From positions 62,001 through 126,000 of the forward strand of contig NZ_JAMBOT010000005.1 in NCBI RefSeq assembly GCF_023715725.1: 64,000 bases of DNA, given 5' to 3'. The notes beneath the pieces were generated by a model, which worked only from the letters and a program-made list of their open reading frames with translations, was not told the origin of the DNA and searched no databases. Of this stretch, positions 15,484 through 23,528 are shown one piece after another. The number at the start of each line of letters is the position of its first letter. Position 1 is the stretch's first letter. Position numbers and translations under genes: made by a program. This DNA is from Paenibacillus pasadenensis (lineage in GTDB: Bacteria > Bacillota > Bacilli > Paenibacillales > Paenibacillaceae).

Positions 15484-18159
15484 TCACACCGTTACAGCGG
15501 TTCTGCTCCCGGTCAGCGGGCCGTGCTCCAGTGCCGCCTGGGCGGCGGCGATCCGGGCCATCGGGATGCGGTAGGGCGAACAGCTGACGTAGTCGAGGCC
15601 AATCTGGTGGCAAAAGAAAATTGATTCCCTGTCGCCGCCATGCTCGCCGCAAATGCCGGTTTTGAGCTCCCCGCGGGCCGCCCGGCCGTTCTCGGCCGCC
15701 ATGCGGATCAGCTGCCCGACGCCGTCGGCGTCCAGCACCTGGAACGGGTTGTCGCGCAGCAGCTTCCGCTCGACGTAGCGGGCGAGGAACTTGCCCTCGG
15801 CGTCGTCGCGGCTGCAGCCGAACGTCATCTGCGTCAGATCATTCGTGCCGAAGGAGAAAAAGTCCGCGTGCTCCGCAATTTGCGCGGCGGTCAATGCCGC
15901 GCGCGGCACCTCAATCATCGTGCCGATGCGGACCGGCCGCGCCGCCAGCAGCTCTGGCGGCAGCAGACGGCGGGCTGTGTCTTCAATTTCTCCGCGCAGC
16001 AGCCCCAGCTCCGCCGCCGTGCCGACAAGCGGAACCATTATTTCCGCATGCACGTCGATGCCGCGCACTGCGCAAGCGCGTGCGGCGAGGCATACGGCCT
16101 CCGCCTGCATCCGGTATATTTCCGGGTGCATAATGCCTAGCCGGCAGCCGCGCTGCCCGAGCATCGGGTTCGTTTCGCGCAGCGCGTCCGAGCGCCGCAG
16201 CATACGCTGGAGCTGCGTCCGCTCTGTGCTGCCGGGGACGGCGGCGTCCAGCTTGCGCTGCAGCTCCTCCCGCCCCGGCAGGAACTCATGCAGCGGCGGG
16301 TCGAGCAGCCGGATCGTGACCGGCAGTCCGTCCATCGCCTCGAACATGCCCTCGAAGTCCGCCTGCTGCATCGGCAGCAGCTCCGCCAATGCCGACTCCC
16401 GCTCGGCATCTGTCTCCGCCGCGATCATCCGCTGCATTACCGTAAGCCGCTCCGGCGCAAAAAACATATGCTCGGTCCGGCAAAGCCCGATGCCCTGCGC
16501 GCCGAGCGAGCGCGCCTTCCTCGCATCGGCAGGCGTATCCGCATTGGCGTAAACCGCCAAACTGCGCAGCTCGTCGGCCCAGCGCAGCATTGTAAGCAGC
16601 TCCGGCGTCGCTGCAGGCTCGCGGAGCGGCATTTGGCCCGCGATGACGCGGCCCGTGCCGCCGTCCAGCGTCAGCCAGTCGCCTTCGCGGACGACCTCTT
16701 CCGCTCCGCGCACCGTCATGCGGCGGGCGGCTGCGTCCACCTCCAGCGCCTCGCAGCCGCATACGGCCGGCTTGCCCATGCCCCGGGCGACAACCGCCGC
16801 ATGGCTCGTCATTCCGCCGCGGCTCGTCAAAATGCCCTCGGCGGCAAGCACGCCGTGGATATCGTCCGGCGTCGTTTCCGGCCGGATTAAAATGACCGGA
16901 CGCCCGTCCCGGCTCCAGCTTTCGGCGGTATCAGCGTCAAAAACGGCCATGCCGATTGCCGCGCCAGGCGAGGCGGGCAGTCCGGATGCAAGCGCCTGAA
17001 CGCCGCCTGCATCTCCTATGCCCCTATGGAGCAGCTGCTCCAGATGCGGCAGCTCCACCCGGCGGACCGCCTCCTCGCGGTCAATCCGCCCTTCGCGCAC
17101 AAGATCCACCGCGATGCGCAGCGCGGCCTGCGCGTTGCGTTTGCCTGCCCGCGTTTGCAGCAAAAACAGCTCGCCGCGCTCCACGGTAAACTCGATATCC
17201 TGCATATCGCCGCTGCGCATTTCGAGCTGGCCGCACCATTTTTCAAGCTGGGTATACACGTCTGGCATTAAATGGCGAAGCCCGGCAATCGGCTGCGGCG
17301 TGCGCACTCCGGCTACAACATCCTCTCCCTGCGCATTCAGAAGGAACTCTCCGTAGAGGCCCGGCTCGCCGGTCGAAGGATTGCGCGTAAACACAACACC
17401 TGTGCCGCAGTCCTCTCCCTTGTTGCCAAAGGCCATCCGCTGAATCGTCACAGCCGTTCCCTGAGCGTCGGAAATCCGGTTTACTTTGCGGTAAACCTGG
17501 GCGCGCGGATTGTTCCAGGAACAGAACACCGCCTCTACCGCCAGACGGAGCTGCTCCAGCACATCCTGCGGAAAGGGCCTGCCCGCCCCTTCCGCTACGG
17601 CAGCCTTGAACCTCTCCGCCAGCTCCCGTAAAGCTGCACCGCTAAGCTCCTGGTCCTCCGTGCAGGTTTGCTCCCGTTTTACCTGATCCATTAATCTTTC
17701 AAATCTCCAGGCATCCAGCCCCAGCACAACTTCGCCGAACATGGCAATCAATCGCCGGTAGCAATCGTAAGCGAATCGCTCGTCACCGGTCGCTGCGGCG
17801 AGCGCCTCCACCGTTTCGTCATTGAGGCCGAGGTTCAGAATCGTATCCATCATGCCGGGCATCGAGGCGACCGCACCGGAGCGAACGGAAACGAGCAGCG
17901 GCTGGGTCCGGTCGCCGAGCCATTGGCCCGTTCTGGCCTCCAGTCCGTCCAGCGCCTGCCGGATTTCCTCCCAGAGCCGCTCGGACAACGTATTATTTTC
18001 TGCAAAATAATCGTGACAAGCCGCCGTTGTAATCGTGAAGCCCGCCGGAACGGGCAGCCCGGCCTTTGTCATTTCGGCCAGATTGGCCCCTTTTCCGCCG
18101 AGCAGAGCCCTCATGCCGAGATGGCCTTCCTCGAAAAAATAAACGTTCCGGTCCGCCAT
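15484..18159 (-). CDS. ppdK: Pyruvate, phosphate dikinase
   Basis: 891 residues; interconverts pyruvate + ATP + Pi and PEP + AMP + PPi. N-terminal ATP-grasp region (GGKGANLAEMTKAGLPVPAGFTI near residue 25 and SVRSGA near 90), central swivel domain with the phospho-His motif GGMTSHAAVVARGMGKPAVCG (about 447-467), and a PEP/pyruvate TIM barrel at the end (GTMIEVPRA, FFSFGTNDLTQMTFG, GICGEHGGD). The Thr two residues before the catalytic His is the site PdrP modifies in the maize-type enzyme. Start: ATG 18157-18159 with GGGGAGG, which lies inside the end of the SR1P-like gene; only 4 bp separate the genes, so translation is probably coupled. Confidence 0.95.
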   Translation of the reverse strand: MADRNVYFFEEGHLGMRALLGGKGANLAEMTKAGLPVPAGFTITTAACHDYFAENNTLSERLWEEIRQALDGLEARTGQWLGDRTQPLLVSVRSGAVASMPGMMDTILNLGLNDETVEALAAATGDERFAYDCYRRLIAMFGEVVLGLDAWRFERLMDQVKREQTCTEDQELSGAALRELAERFKAAVAEGAGRPFPQDVLEQLRLAVEAVFCSWNNPRAQVYRKVNRISDAQGTAVTIQRMAFGNKGEDCGTGVVFTRNPSTGEPGLYGEFLLNAQGEDVVAGVRTPQPIAGLRHLMPDVYTQLEKWCGQLEMRSGDMQDIEFTVERGELFLLQTRAGKRNAQAALRIAVDLVREGRIDREEAVRRVELPHLEQLLHRGIGDAGGVQALASGLPASPGAAIGMAVFDADTAESWSRDGRPVILIRPETTPDDIHGVLAAEGILTSRGGMTSHAAVVARGMGKPAVCGCEALEVDAAARRMTVRGAEEVVREGDWLTLDGGTGRVIAGQMPLREPAATPELLTMLRWADELRSLAVYANADTPADARKARSLGAQGIGLCRTEHMFFAPERLTVMQRMIAAETDAERESALAELLPMQQADFEGMFEAMDGLPVTIRLLDPPLHEFLPGREELQRKLDAAVPGSTERTQLQRMLRRSDALRETNPMLGQRGCRLGIMHPEIYRMQAEAVCLAARACAVRGIDVHAEIMVPLVGTAAELGLLRGEIEDTARRLLPPELLAARPVRIGTMIEVPRAALTAAQIAEHADFFSFGTNDLTQMTFGCSRDDAEGKFLARYVERKLLRDNPFQVLDADGVGQLIRMAAENGRAARGELKTGICGEHGGDRESIFFCHQIGLDYVSCSPYRIPMARIAAAQAALEHGPLTGSRTAVTV

Positions 18160-18163
18160 CTGT

Positions 18164-18352
18164 TTATTCCTCCCCGGCATTCGTTTTGCTCACCTGGGGC
18201 TCCCGGCAGTTCAACGACTCGCAAAGACTGTACATTCGTTTGACCCCGTTTGTTGGAAGGGTGTCGATAATTTCGTTGCAGCTGGGGCAAATAACAAGAC
18301 CGTAATTCCCTACTGCTCTGTTTCCTGCTGCCGCCGTTTGATCCGTCTTCAT
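18164..18352 (-). CDS. SR1P-like zinc-ribbon small protein upstream of ppdK
   Basis: A 62-residue protein. The second half reads YGLVICPSCNEIIDTLPTNG and continues through KRMYSLC to NCRE, a CxxC...Cx4C zinc-ribbon pattern. It resembles B. subtilis SR1P (a 39-residue peptide encoded on the SR1 RNA that binds GapA), which also has G-[IV]-V-C-x2-C-N-E and a K-V-x2-L-Y-x2-C-like ending. The name is a judgement by eye. The start at 18352 has AAGGGG 9 bases upstream; an ATG three codons earlier is possible. In context it lies between gapB and ppdK, beside ccpN, whose orthologue represses sr1. It is not on a separate RNA gene but appears to be in the ppdK message. Confidence 0.65.
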   Translation of the reverse strand: MKTDQTAAAGNRAVGNYGLVICPSCNEIIDTLPTNGVKRMYSLCESLNCREPQVSKTNAGEE

Positions 18353-18488
18353 TCCGCTCATCCCCTTTGGATAGTTTGGATTATGAATTTTACACCCGGC
18401 TAACAATATGGCAGGTGAAGGTTTTTTCACATTAACGGTTTGGTTCGATATTAGCCGTTTCAATGCTGAATTGACTTGAAAAACACCT

Positions 18489-18562
18489 AATAACGCTTGT
18501 CAGTTTTGTTAGAATCTCAAACGAATGATATTAGGGCGAATAACGCTTGTCAGTTGCGTTAC
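18489..18562 (+). repeat. Two copies of the dispersed repeat
   Basis: AATAACGCTTGTCAGTTTTG (18489 onward, ending TTAG at 18512) and AATAACGCTTGTCAGTTGCG (18539 onward, ending TTAC at 18562) match the units at 10345 and 10396. The second copy overlaps the end of gapB: its TTA at 18559-18561 is the gapB stop codon read on the other strand. Confidence 0.65.
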
Positions 18563-19626
18563 CGAACCACCGACACTTTCCCCACTTCCTCATTCCCCTT
18601 ACCTCCGGCACTTCCTAAATCCGCACATCGGCATGCCATCATCTCCGCCAAATCAATGACGCGGCAAGCGTAGCCCCATTCATTGTCATACCATGCGCTC
18701 AGCTGAACGGAGCTGCCTCTGGCAAGAACCGTAGTCCCGTCCACTACGGCTGACTTTTCGCAGCCGATATAATCGGCCGATACGAGCGGGAGCTCGCTGT
18801 ACCCGACATAAGGTGCCAGCGGCCCCGCAGCCGCAGCATTGCGGCAAACGGAGCGGATGGCGGTCTCATCCGCCGGCGCGCCGAGCTCCAGCTGCAGCTG
18901 CAGCAAGGAAACGTCCGCCACCGGCACGCGCACCGCCGTTCCTTGAATGAGCGAAGCCAGCTCCGGCAGCACCTCTTTCAGCGCTTTGGATACACCGGTC
19001 GCCGCCGGGATGATGGAGGAGGTGCAAGCGCGAGCCCGCCGCAGATCGCGATGCGGGTTGTCCATATGGTTCTGGTCGTTCGTGAACGCATGAATGGAGG
19101 TCGCCCACCCTCCCCGTACGCCAAACGCTTCATGCAGCAGCTTCAGCACCGGCGCCAAACAGTTCGTCGTGCAAGAAGCGGCGGATACGAGACGATGAAC
19201 ATTGGGATCAAATCGGGATTCGTTCACACCCATAACAGCTGTCAATTCAGCCTCGCCGGGGGAGGTGAGCAATACTCGCCGCGCCCCGGCCGCCAGATGG
19301 GATTCCATGCCGCTGCGCTTCGTAAAAGCTCCCGTCGCATCAATGACCAGCTCGATTCCGAGCCGCCCCCATGGCAGATGCGAAGGCTCGCGTTCCGCAA
19401 CAAGCTCAATTTTTCGTCCGCGGTGAAGCAGATAACCTTCATGCGCCGTGATTCCGCTATGCCACCGCCCGTGCACCGTATCGTACTCCAGCAAATGAGC
19501 CAGCGCTTCTGAGGAGCAGCTCGTATTCACAGCCGCCAGCTCCAGCCCGGCAGCTGGCGGCAGATCAAGCAGCCGCCGAATGCATAATCTCCCGATTCGC
19601 CCTGTTCCGCTAACTGCAGTTCGCAT
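18559..19626 (-). CDS. gapB: Glyceraldehyde-3-phosphate dehydrogenase, GapB (gluconeogenic) type
   Basis: 355 residues. The catalytic SAASCTTNCLAP block (Cys about 154) and the NDQNHMDNPHRDLRRARA stretch fit GapB more than GapA; the latter region matches the shorter GapB loop (NIDNPHKDLRRARAC) rather than the GapA loop with an extra Gly. The Rossmann strand ends VNTS, without the Asp that selects NAD in GapA, so NADP use is likely. The nucleotide loop reads SGTGRIGR rather than NGFGRIGR. The C-terminal tail of about 25 residues is Gly/Val-rich and longer than in B. subtilis. AAGGAG precedes the ATG. It lies between glpX and the ppdK-ccpN genes, matching a gluconeogenic role. Confidence 0.88.
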   Translation of the reverse strand: MRTAVSGTGRIGRLCIRRLLDLPPAAGLELAAVNTSCSSEALAHLLEYDTVHGRWHSGITAHEGYLLHRGRKIELVAEREPSHLPWGRLGIELVIDATGAFTKRSGMESHLAAGARRVLLTSPGEAELTAVMGVNESRFDPNVHRLVSAASCTTNCLAPVLKLLHEAFGVRGGWATSIHAFTNDQNHMDNPHRDLRRARACTSSIIPAATGVSKALKEVLPELASLIQGTAVRVPVADVSLLQLQLELGAPADETAIRSVCRNAAAAGPLAPYVGYSELPLVSADYIGCEKSAVVDGTTVLARGSSVQLSAWYDNEWGYACRVIDLAEMMACRCADLGSAGGKGNEEVGKVSVVR

Positions 19627-19757
19627 GAGGTTTTCTCCTTCGCCAACAGTTTATAAAACGCACATTTTAAATATGACGCCTAATAAGTTGCGGCATGGCA
19701 ATTCCTACTTTAATTTCACCTCTAATCCCTAGATCTTTCCGATCCTTCAGCCTTCTC

Positions 19758-20738
19758 TTATCCAATCGCCTGCTCGCTGCGCAAGACCGACTTAAGAGAC
19801 AAATCATGCCGCGTATGAATGTACCGCACCGTCCGGGTGGCGGCGCGCATGACAACGGAATGAGTGTGCGCAATGCGCCCGGGCAAATACCGCACCCCTT
19901 CAAGGAAATCTCCCGGCGTGACGCCCGTAGCGGCAAAAATAACATCGCCGCTGCCGACCATGTCGCTCGTGCGGAGAACACGGGCTGGATCGGCGATGCC
20001 CATCTCGGCGCACCGCTGCAGCTGCTCCTCGCCGTCCGGCATCAGACGCCCCTGCATCTCGCCCCCGAGGCATTTAATTGCAGCGGCAGCCAATACGCCC
20101 TCCGGCGCGCCTCCCGATCCGACGTACAGATCAACGCCCGTTTCGGGATAACACGGCGCCATCGCCCCCGCCACATCGCCGTCCGTCAGCAAACGGATGC
20201 GCACTCCCAGCTCCCGCAGCTCCCTTATGAGCGGCGCATGGCGCTCCCGGTCAAGCAGCAGCACCGTAAGCTCCGACAATGGCTTGCCAAGCTCTCTTGA
20301 AGCTTTGCGGATCGTCGTTGAAATCGGATCGGAGAGGCTTAACCGTCCCGCAAGCTGAGGTCCGACAGCGAGCTTCTCCATATACATGTCCGGAGCGTGC
20401 AGCAGCTGTCCTCGCGGAGCAAGCGCCAGCACCGAGATGGCGTTGCCCAAGCCTCTCGCGGCAAGCTCGGTGCCCTCAAGCGGATCAACCGCCACATCCA
20501 CCTCCGGCCCCGCTCCCGCCCCTAGCTTCTCGCCGATATAAAGCATCGGCGCTTCGTCCATTTCCCCTTCGCCGATCACTACCGTGCCGCGTATCGACAA
20601 CGAGCCGAACATCTTGCGCATCGCCTCCGTAGCGGCGTCATCCGCCTCATGTTTGCTGCCTCTGCCGACCCACGACGCCGATGCGAGCGCCGCCAGCTCC
20701 GTAACCCGCACGACCTCAAGCGCCAATTCCCGTTCCAT
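19758..20738 (-). CDS. glpX: Fructose-1,6-bisphosphatase class II (GlpX)
   Basis: 326 residues. Hydrolyses fructose-1,6-bisphosphate to fructose-6-phosphate, the gluconeogenic step opposite phosphofructokinase. Family blocks visible: WVGRGSKHEADDAATEAMR (about 23-41), the metal-binding IGEGEMDEAP (about 55-64) and VDPLEGTELAARG (about 83-95), and YVGSGGAPEGVLAAAAIKCLGG (about 209-230). First of the leftward gluconeogenic genes, 131 bp before gapB. Two near matches to the CcpN operator consensus overlap its promoter. Confidence 0.93.
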   Translation of the reverse strand: MERELALEVVRVTELAALASASWVGRGSKHEADDAATEAMRKMFGSLSIRGTVVIGEGEMDEAPMLYIGEKLGAGAGPEVDVAVDPLEGTELAARGLGNAISVLALAPRGQLLHAPDMYMEKLAVGPQLAGRLSLSDPISTTIRKASRELGKPLSELTVLLLDRERHAPLIRELRELGVRIRLLTDGDVAGAMAPCYPETGVDLYVGSGGAPEGVLAAAAIKCLGGEMQGRLMPDGEEQLQRCAEMGIADPARVLRTSDMVGSGDVIFAATGVTPGDFLEGVRYLPGRIAHTHSVVMRAATRTVRYIHTRHDLSLKSVLRSEQAIG

Positions 20739-20790
20739 GCCAGCCTCATCCCCTTGTCTTCTGGAATAGCTCCAAGTATTGCCTGGAAAT

Positions 20791-20819
20791 AATGTAACAC
20801 ATTTATATATGACTCACAA
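20791..20819 (-). promoter_or_regulatory. glpX promoter with two CcpN-operator-like sequences
   Basis: On the minus strand TTGTGA, a 17-base spacer and TACATT form a candidate promoter. TGAGTCATATA (20806-20816) and TGTGTTACATT (20791-20801) each match the B. subtilis CcpN consensus TRTGHYATAYW at 10 of 11 positions. They overlap the -35/spacer and the -10. Confidence 0.45.
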
Positions 20820-21012
20820 TAGGTGATTAAACAACGATATAGGAGGCATATTTAAAATCTCGCTCTTTAATCGGGACAAATTTGAAACCGTGGCCTGCTT
20901 CCATGCGTCATAAAAAAGGTTTCTTTCGGCTTCGGGGATTTGGCGGGACGAAGGTTCGGGTATACTGGTAGAAAATGCTTGTTTACCCTACTCCGCGAAG
21001 GAGGAACTGCGG

Positions 21013-22221
21013 ATGAACGCGATCCTGAAACGCTTCGGCGGCCGGAGCCAATCTCAAATCCCGCTTCTGGCTGCCATATTGCTGCTCGTCGAATTTGCCC
21101 GCGGAGCGGCGCTGATCAGCTTCTTGCCGCTGTACGGCACGGATACGCTCGGATTGACGCTGGGCACGGTCGGAGCCGCTATTACGGCTCATTATTTGAC
21201 GGATACCGTGCTCAAAATGGGAATCGGTTATCTGCTTGACCGCTTCGCGATTCGGTTTGTCGTTCATGCGGGGCTGCTCGCTTCTCTCGCAGGAATTGCG
21301 CTGCTTCCGTTCGCCGATGTCCCCTGGCTGTTCATTACGGCAGCGGCGCTTTACGGCGTCGGCATTTCGCCGATCTGGATTGTCTGCCTCACCGGAGTCA
21401 AGGAAGAGAACCGCGCCTCTCAAATGGGAGTTCTCTACACAATCTGGCTTGGCGGCCTTGGCGCAGGCCCGATCGTATGTAATATCGTGCTGGATCACAG
21501 CAGCCGCGCCGCCTATTTGCTGCTGCTTGGCAGCGTACTCGCCGCGTGGGTACTCGCCCTGTTCATCAGCCGCCGCAGCGAATCCGCCGAAGTGGAGCAT
21601 GTTCCGCTGCGCCGCCAGCTGCCCGTGCTGAAGGAAAGAATGTACGCCATGCGCCTGCTCTTGCCCGGCATGGTGCTGCAGACAGCCGTCGCCGGCATGC
21701 TCGTTACGGTTTTGCCTACGTTTGCTACGGACAAGCTGCATCTGACCGGCGCGCAGTATTCTCTGCTGCTAGCGGCAGGCGGAGCGCTCACCATTGGAGG
21801 CCTCATGCCCTTTGGCAAGCTGTCGGACCGATTTAGCCGTTATCGGCGCTGGTTTCTTGTATGCGGATTTTTTGCGGTCGCTGCGTCGCTGTATGCCTTG
21901 TCCTTCAGCGGCAGCTTTATCCTTTGCATCGTGCTTGCCGGCCTGCTGGGCCTCTCCTACGCCACCGTTCTTCCGGCATGGAATGCGCTGCTCGCCGCTT
22001 ATGTTCCACCTAGCCAAAAGGGGCTTGGATGGGGTATGCTGAGCACGGTGGAGGGCGTCGGCGGCATGATCGGCCCCGTTGCCGGAGGCATGGTAGCTAC
22101 CTGGCGGGGAGAGCCCTTTGTCGTCTGGCTGAGCGCGCTGCTGTTTGGCCTCATTGGACTTTGCTATTGCTTCCTGCCGCTTTCTGAAGCGAATGGCAGC
22201 CCGCCCAAATCATTGGAATAG
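21013..22221 (+). CDS. Major facilitator superfamily transporter
   Basis: 402 residues with 12 predicted membrane helices in two halves, joined by a basic cytoplasmic loop (about residues 188-208, RRSESAEVEHVPLRRQ). The MFS motif between helices 2 and 3 is recognisable as GYLLDRFAIRFV and repeated in the second half as GKLSDRFSRYRRW. The substrate is unknown. It has AAGGAGG before the ATG, divergent from glpX. The next gene starts 17 bp downstream and is probably co-transcribed. Confidence 0.88.
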   Translation: MNAILKRFGGRSQSQIPLLAAILLLVEFARGAALISFLPLYGTDTLGLTLGTVGAAITAHYLTDTVLKMGIGYLLDRFAIRFVVHAGLLASLAGIALLPFADVPWLFITAAALYGVGISPIWIVCLTGVKEENRASQMGVLYTIWLGGLGAGPIVCNIVLDHSSRAAYLLLLGSVLAAWVLALFISRRSESAEVEHVPLRRQLPVLKERMYAMRLLLPGMVLQTAVAGMLVTVLPTFATDKLHLTGAQYSLLLAAGGALTIGGLMPFGKLSDRFSRYRRWFLVCGFFAVAASLYALSFSGSFILCIVLAGLLGLSYATVLPAWNALLAAYVPPSQKGLGWGMLSTVEGVGGMIGPVAGGMVATWRGEPFVVWLSALLFGLIGLCYCFLPLSEANGSPPKSLE

Positions 22222-22238
22222 GTTGTGAGCCTGCTAGC

Positions 22239-22838
22239 ATGAATAGCATTCAGGATTGGATCAACACATTCAAATCAATGGATCTCAAGCAGCTGGAGCA
22301 TATGCTGCAGCAATTCTCAGCTTACGGCCCGCTGCCCGGCATTCTGCTGCCCTTCTTGGAAGCCTTCATGCCGTTTCTGCCGCTGTTTCTGTTTATTGCG
22401 GCCAACGCCAACATCTATGGGCTCGGCTTCGGCTTTCTGTTCTCCTGGATCGGAGTATGCGCCGGCTCGATCTGCATGTTTGCTCTGGCCCGCAAGCTTG
22501 GTTCGGGTCTCGGCATGTGGCTGGAACGCCGTTTCCCCCGCGCCGGCAAATTTTTCGATTGGCTGGAACGGAAAGGCTTCACGCCGGTATTTCTGCTCAG
22601 CTGTTTTCCTTTTTCGCCTTCAGTGCTGGTCAACATCGCCTCCGGCCTCAGCTCGCTGCCTTTCCGGACTTTCCTGACGGCCGTGCTGCTGGGCAAAGCG
22701 GTCATGATCTTTACCATCTCGCTGCTCAGCTTTAATATTGGCGAACTTAAGCCTTGGCGCATCGCCCTTGCAGCCGTTGTCGTCGTGCTGATGTGGCTCG
22801 GCGGCAAAAAAATCGAAACGCGTTATTTAGCCAAATAG
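22239..22838 (+). CDS. TVP38/TMEM64 (VTT/DedA-like) family membrane protein
   Basis: 199 residues. The region FLEAFMPFLPLFLFIAANA (about 38-56), the RFPRAGKFFDWLERKGFTPVFLLSCFPFSPSVLVNIASGLS run (about 94-134) and the final hydrophobic helix match the VTT fold of reentrant loops, with the F/G-x-P motif. Members are thought to move or scramble lipids or small carriers such as undecaprenyl phosphate. It directly follows the MFS gene and ends before a terminator. Confidence 0.85.
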   Translation: MNSIQDWINTFKSMDLKQLEHMLQQFSAYGPLPGILLPFLEAFMPFLPLFLFIAANANIYGLGFGFLFSWIGVCAGSICMFALARKLGSGLGMWLERRFPRAGKFFDWLERKGFTPVFLLSCFPFSPSVLVNIASGLSSLPFRTFLTAVLLGKAVMIFTISLLSFNIGELKPWRIALAAVVVVLMWLGGKKIETRYLAK

Positions 22839-22839
22839 A

Positions 22840-22888
22840 ACGTCTGGACGAAGGCTTGCAGGACAAGCCGGCGGCCGGGCGTTTTTTT
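22840..22888 (+). terminator. Terminator of the MFS-VTT operon
   Basis: ACGTCTGG pairs with CCGGGCGT (with G-U pairs) and an inner GGCTTG/CAAGCC stem adds stability. Eight T follow. Confidence 0.7.
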
Positions 22889-22991
22889 TAATCTTCAAAA
22901 GCTTCCGGTTATTGCCTTCCCCGACGCATCATAGGAAAGCCGCGGCTGCGGCACACTGATAAGGCAGTTCAAGCCGAGAGGAGTAATGGCG

Positions 22992-23135
22992 ATGTCAGGC
23001 GAACAGCCATCTGCAAAGCAGCTGCAGGCGCGCAAGGCGCAATCCGAGGCCGACCGCACCGGACGCGACAAAGCGCAGGCCAGCGGGCAGCAGTCCGAAG
23101 CCGACGCGGCGGCAGTCAAAAAGCACGGTATATAG
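22992..23135 (+). CDS. Small hydrophilic protein, 47 residues
   Basis: ATG at 22992 has GAGAGGAG upstream. The product has almost no hydrophobic stretch and is rich in Gln, Ala, Lys, Glu and Asp. It contains two related blocks (KAQSEADRTGRDKAQASGQQ and QSEADAAAVKK), so QSEAD occurs twice. No family was recognised. It lies 27 bp ahead of the next small gene and is probably co-transcribed with it. Confidence 0.55.
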   Translation: MSGEQPSAKQLQARKAQSEADRTGRDKAQASGQQSEADAAAVKKHGI

Positions 23136-23162
23136 TAAGGCGCTGAACAGGAGGAGAGCTTC

Positions 23163-23459
23163 ATGAGCGACAAACCGGTTCATAACGAAATGGACCCCGT
23201 TTCGGGCGAGCATGTCGAAGTAGACGGCGTGTATACGAATGAATGGGGCCGCGAGGAAAAGCTGCAGCGCGGCGACGTTTTCCCGGCCGATCCGATGTGG
23301 GGCTCCACGGAATGGAAGCTGACGGAGCTTGAGTTCAGCAACCACCATATGGGCCATACCGATCCGCGGGAAATTCCGCATGATAACGCAAACGATCCAG
23401 AAAATCATTTGCAGCATCCGCGCCGCCATAAGCATAAAGAGCATCGGGGAGACAATTAA
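23163..23459 (+). CDS. Small YjzC-like protein of unknown function
   Basis: 98 residues. The middle reads EVDGVYTNEWGREEKLQRGDVFPADPMWGSTEWKLTELEF. The G-x-Y...L-x-x-G-D-x-F-P pattern recalls the Bacillus YjzC family. The His/Asn/Asp/Arg-rich tail (HNANDPENHLQHPRRHKHKEH-like) could bind metal. AGGAGGAG precedes the ATG. It ends just before a strong terminator. Function is unknown. Confidence 0.6.
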   Translation: MSDKPVHNEMDPVSGEHVEVDGVYTNEWGREEKLQRGDVFPADPMWGSTEWKLTELEFSNHHMGHTDPREIPHDNANDPENHLQHPRRHKHKEHRGDN

Positions 23460-23466
23460 TCCGCAT

Positions 23467-23508
23467 CAAAAAAGCCTCTAAATCCCTGTAAGGATTTAGA
23501 GGCTTTCC
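23467..23508. terminator. Bidirectional terminator
   Basis: AAAGCCTCTAAATCC and GGATTTAGAGGCTTT form a perfect 15-bp stem around CTGTAA, with A and T runs at the ends. It serves the small-protein genes and the leftward FUSC-type gene. Confidence 0.88.
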
Positions 23509-23528
23509 TCGTTCATTAGAGATTAGGT

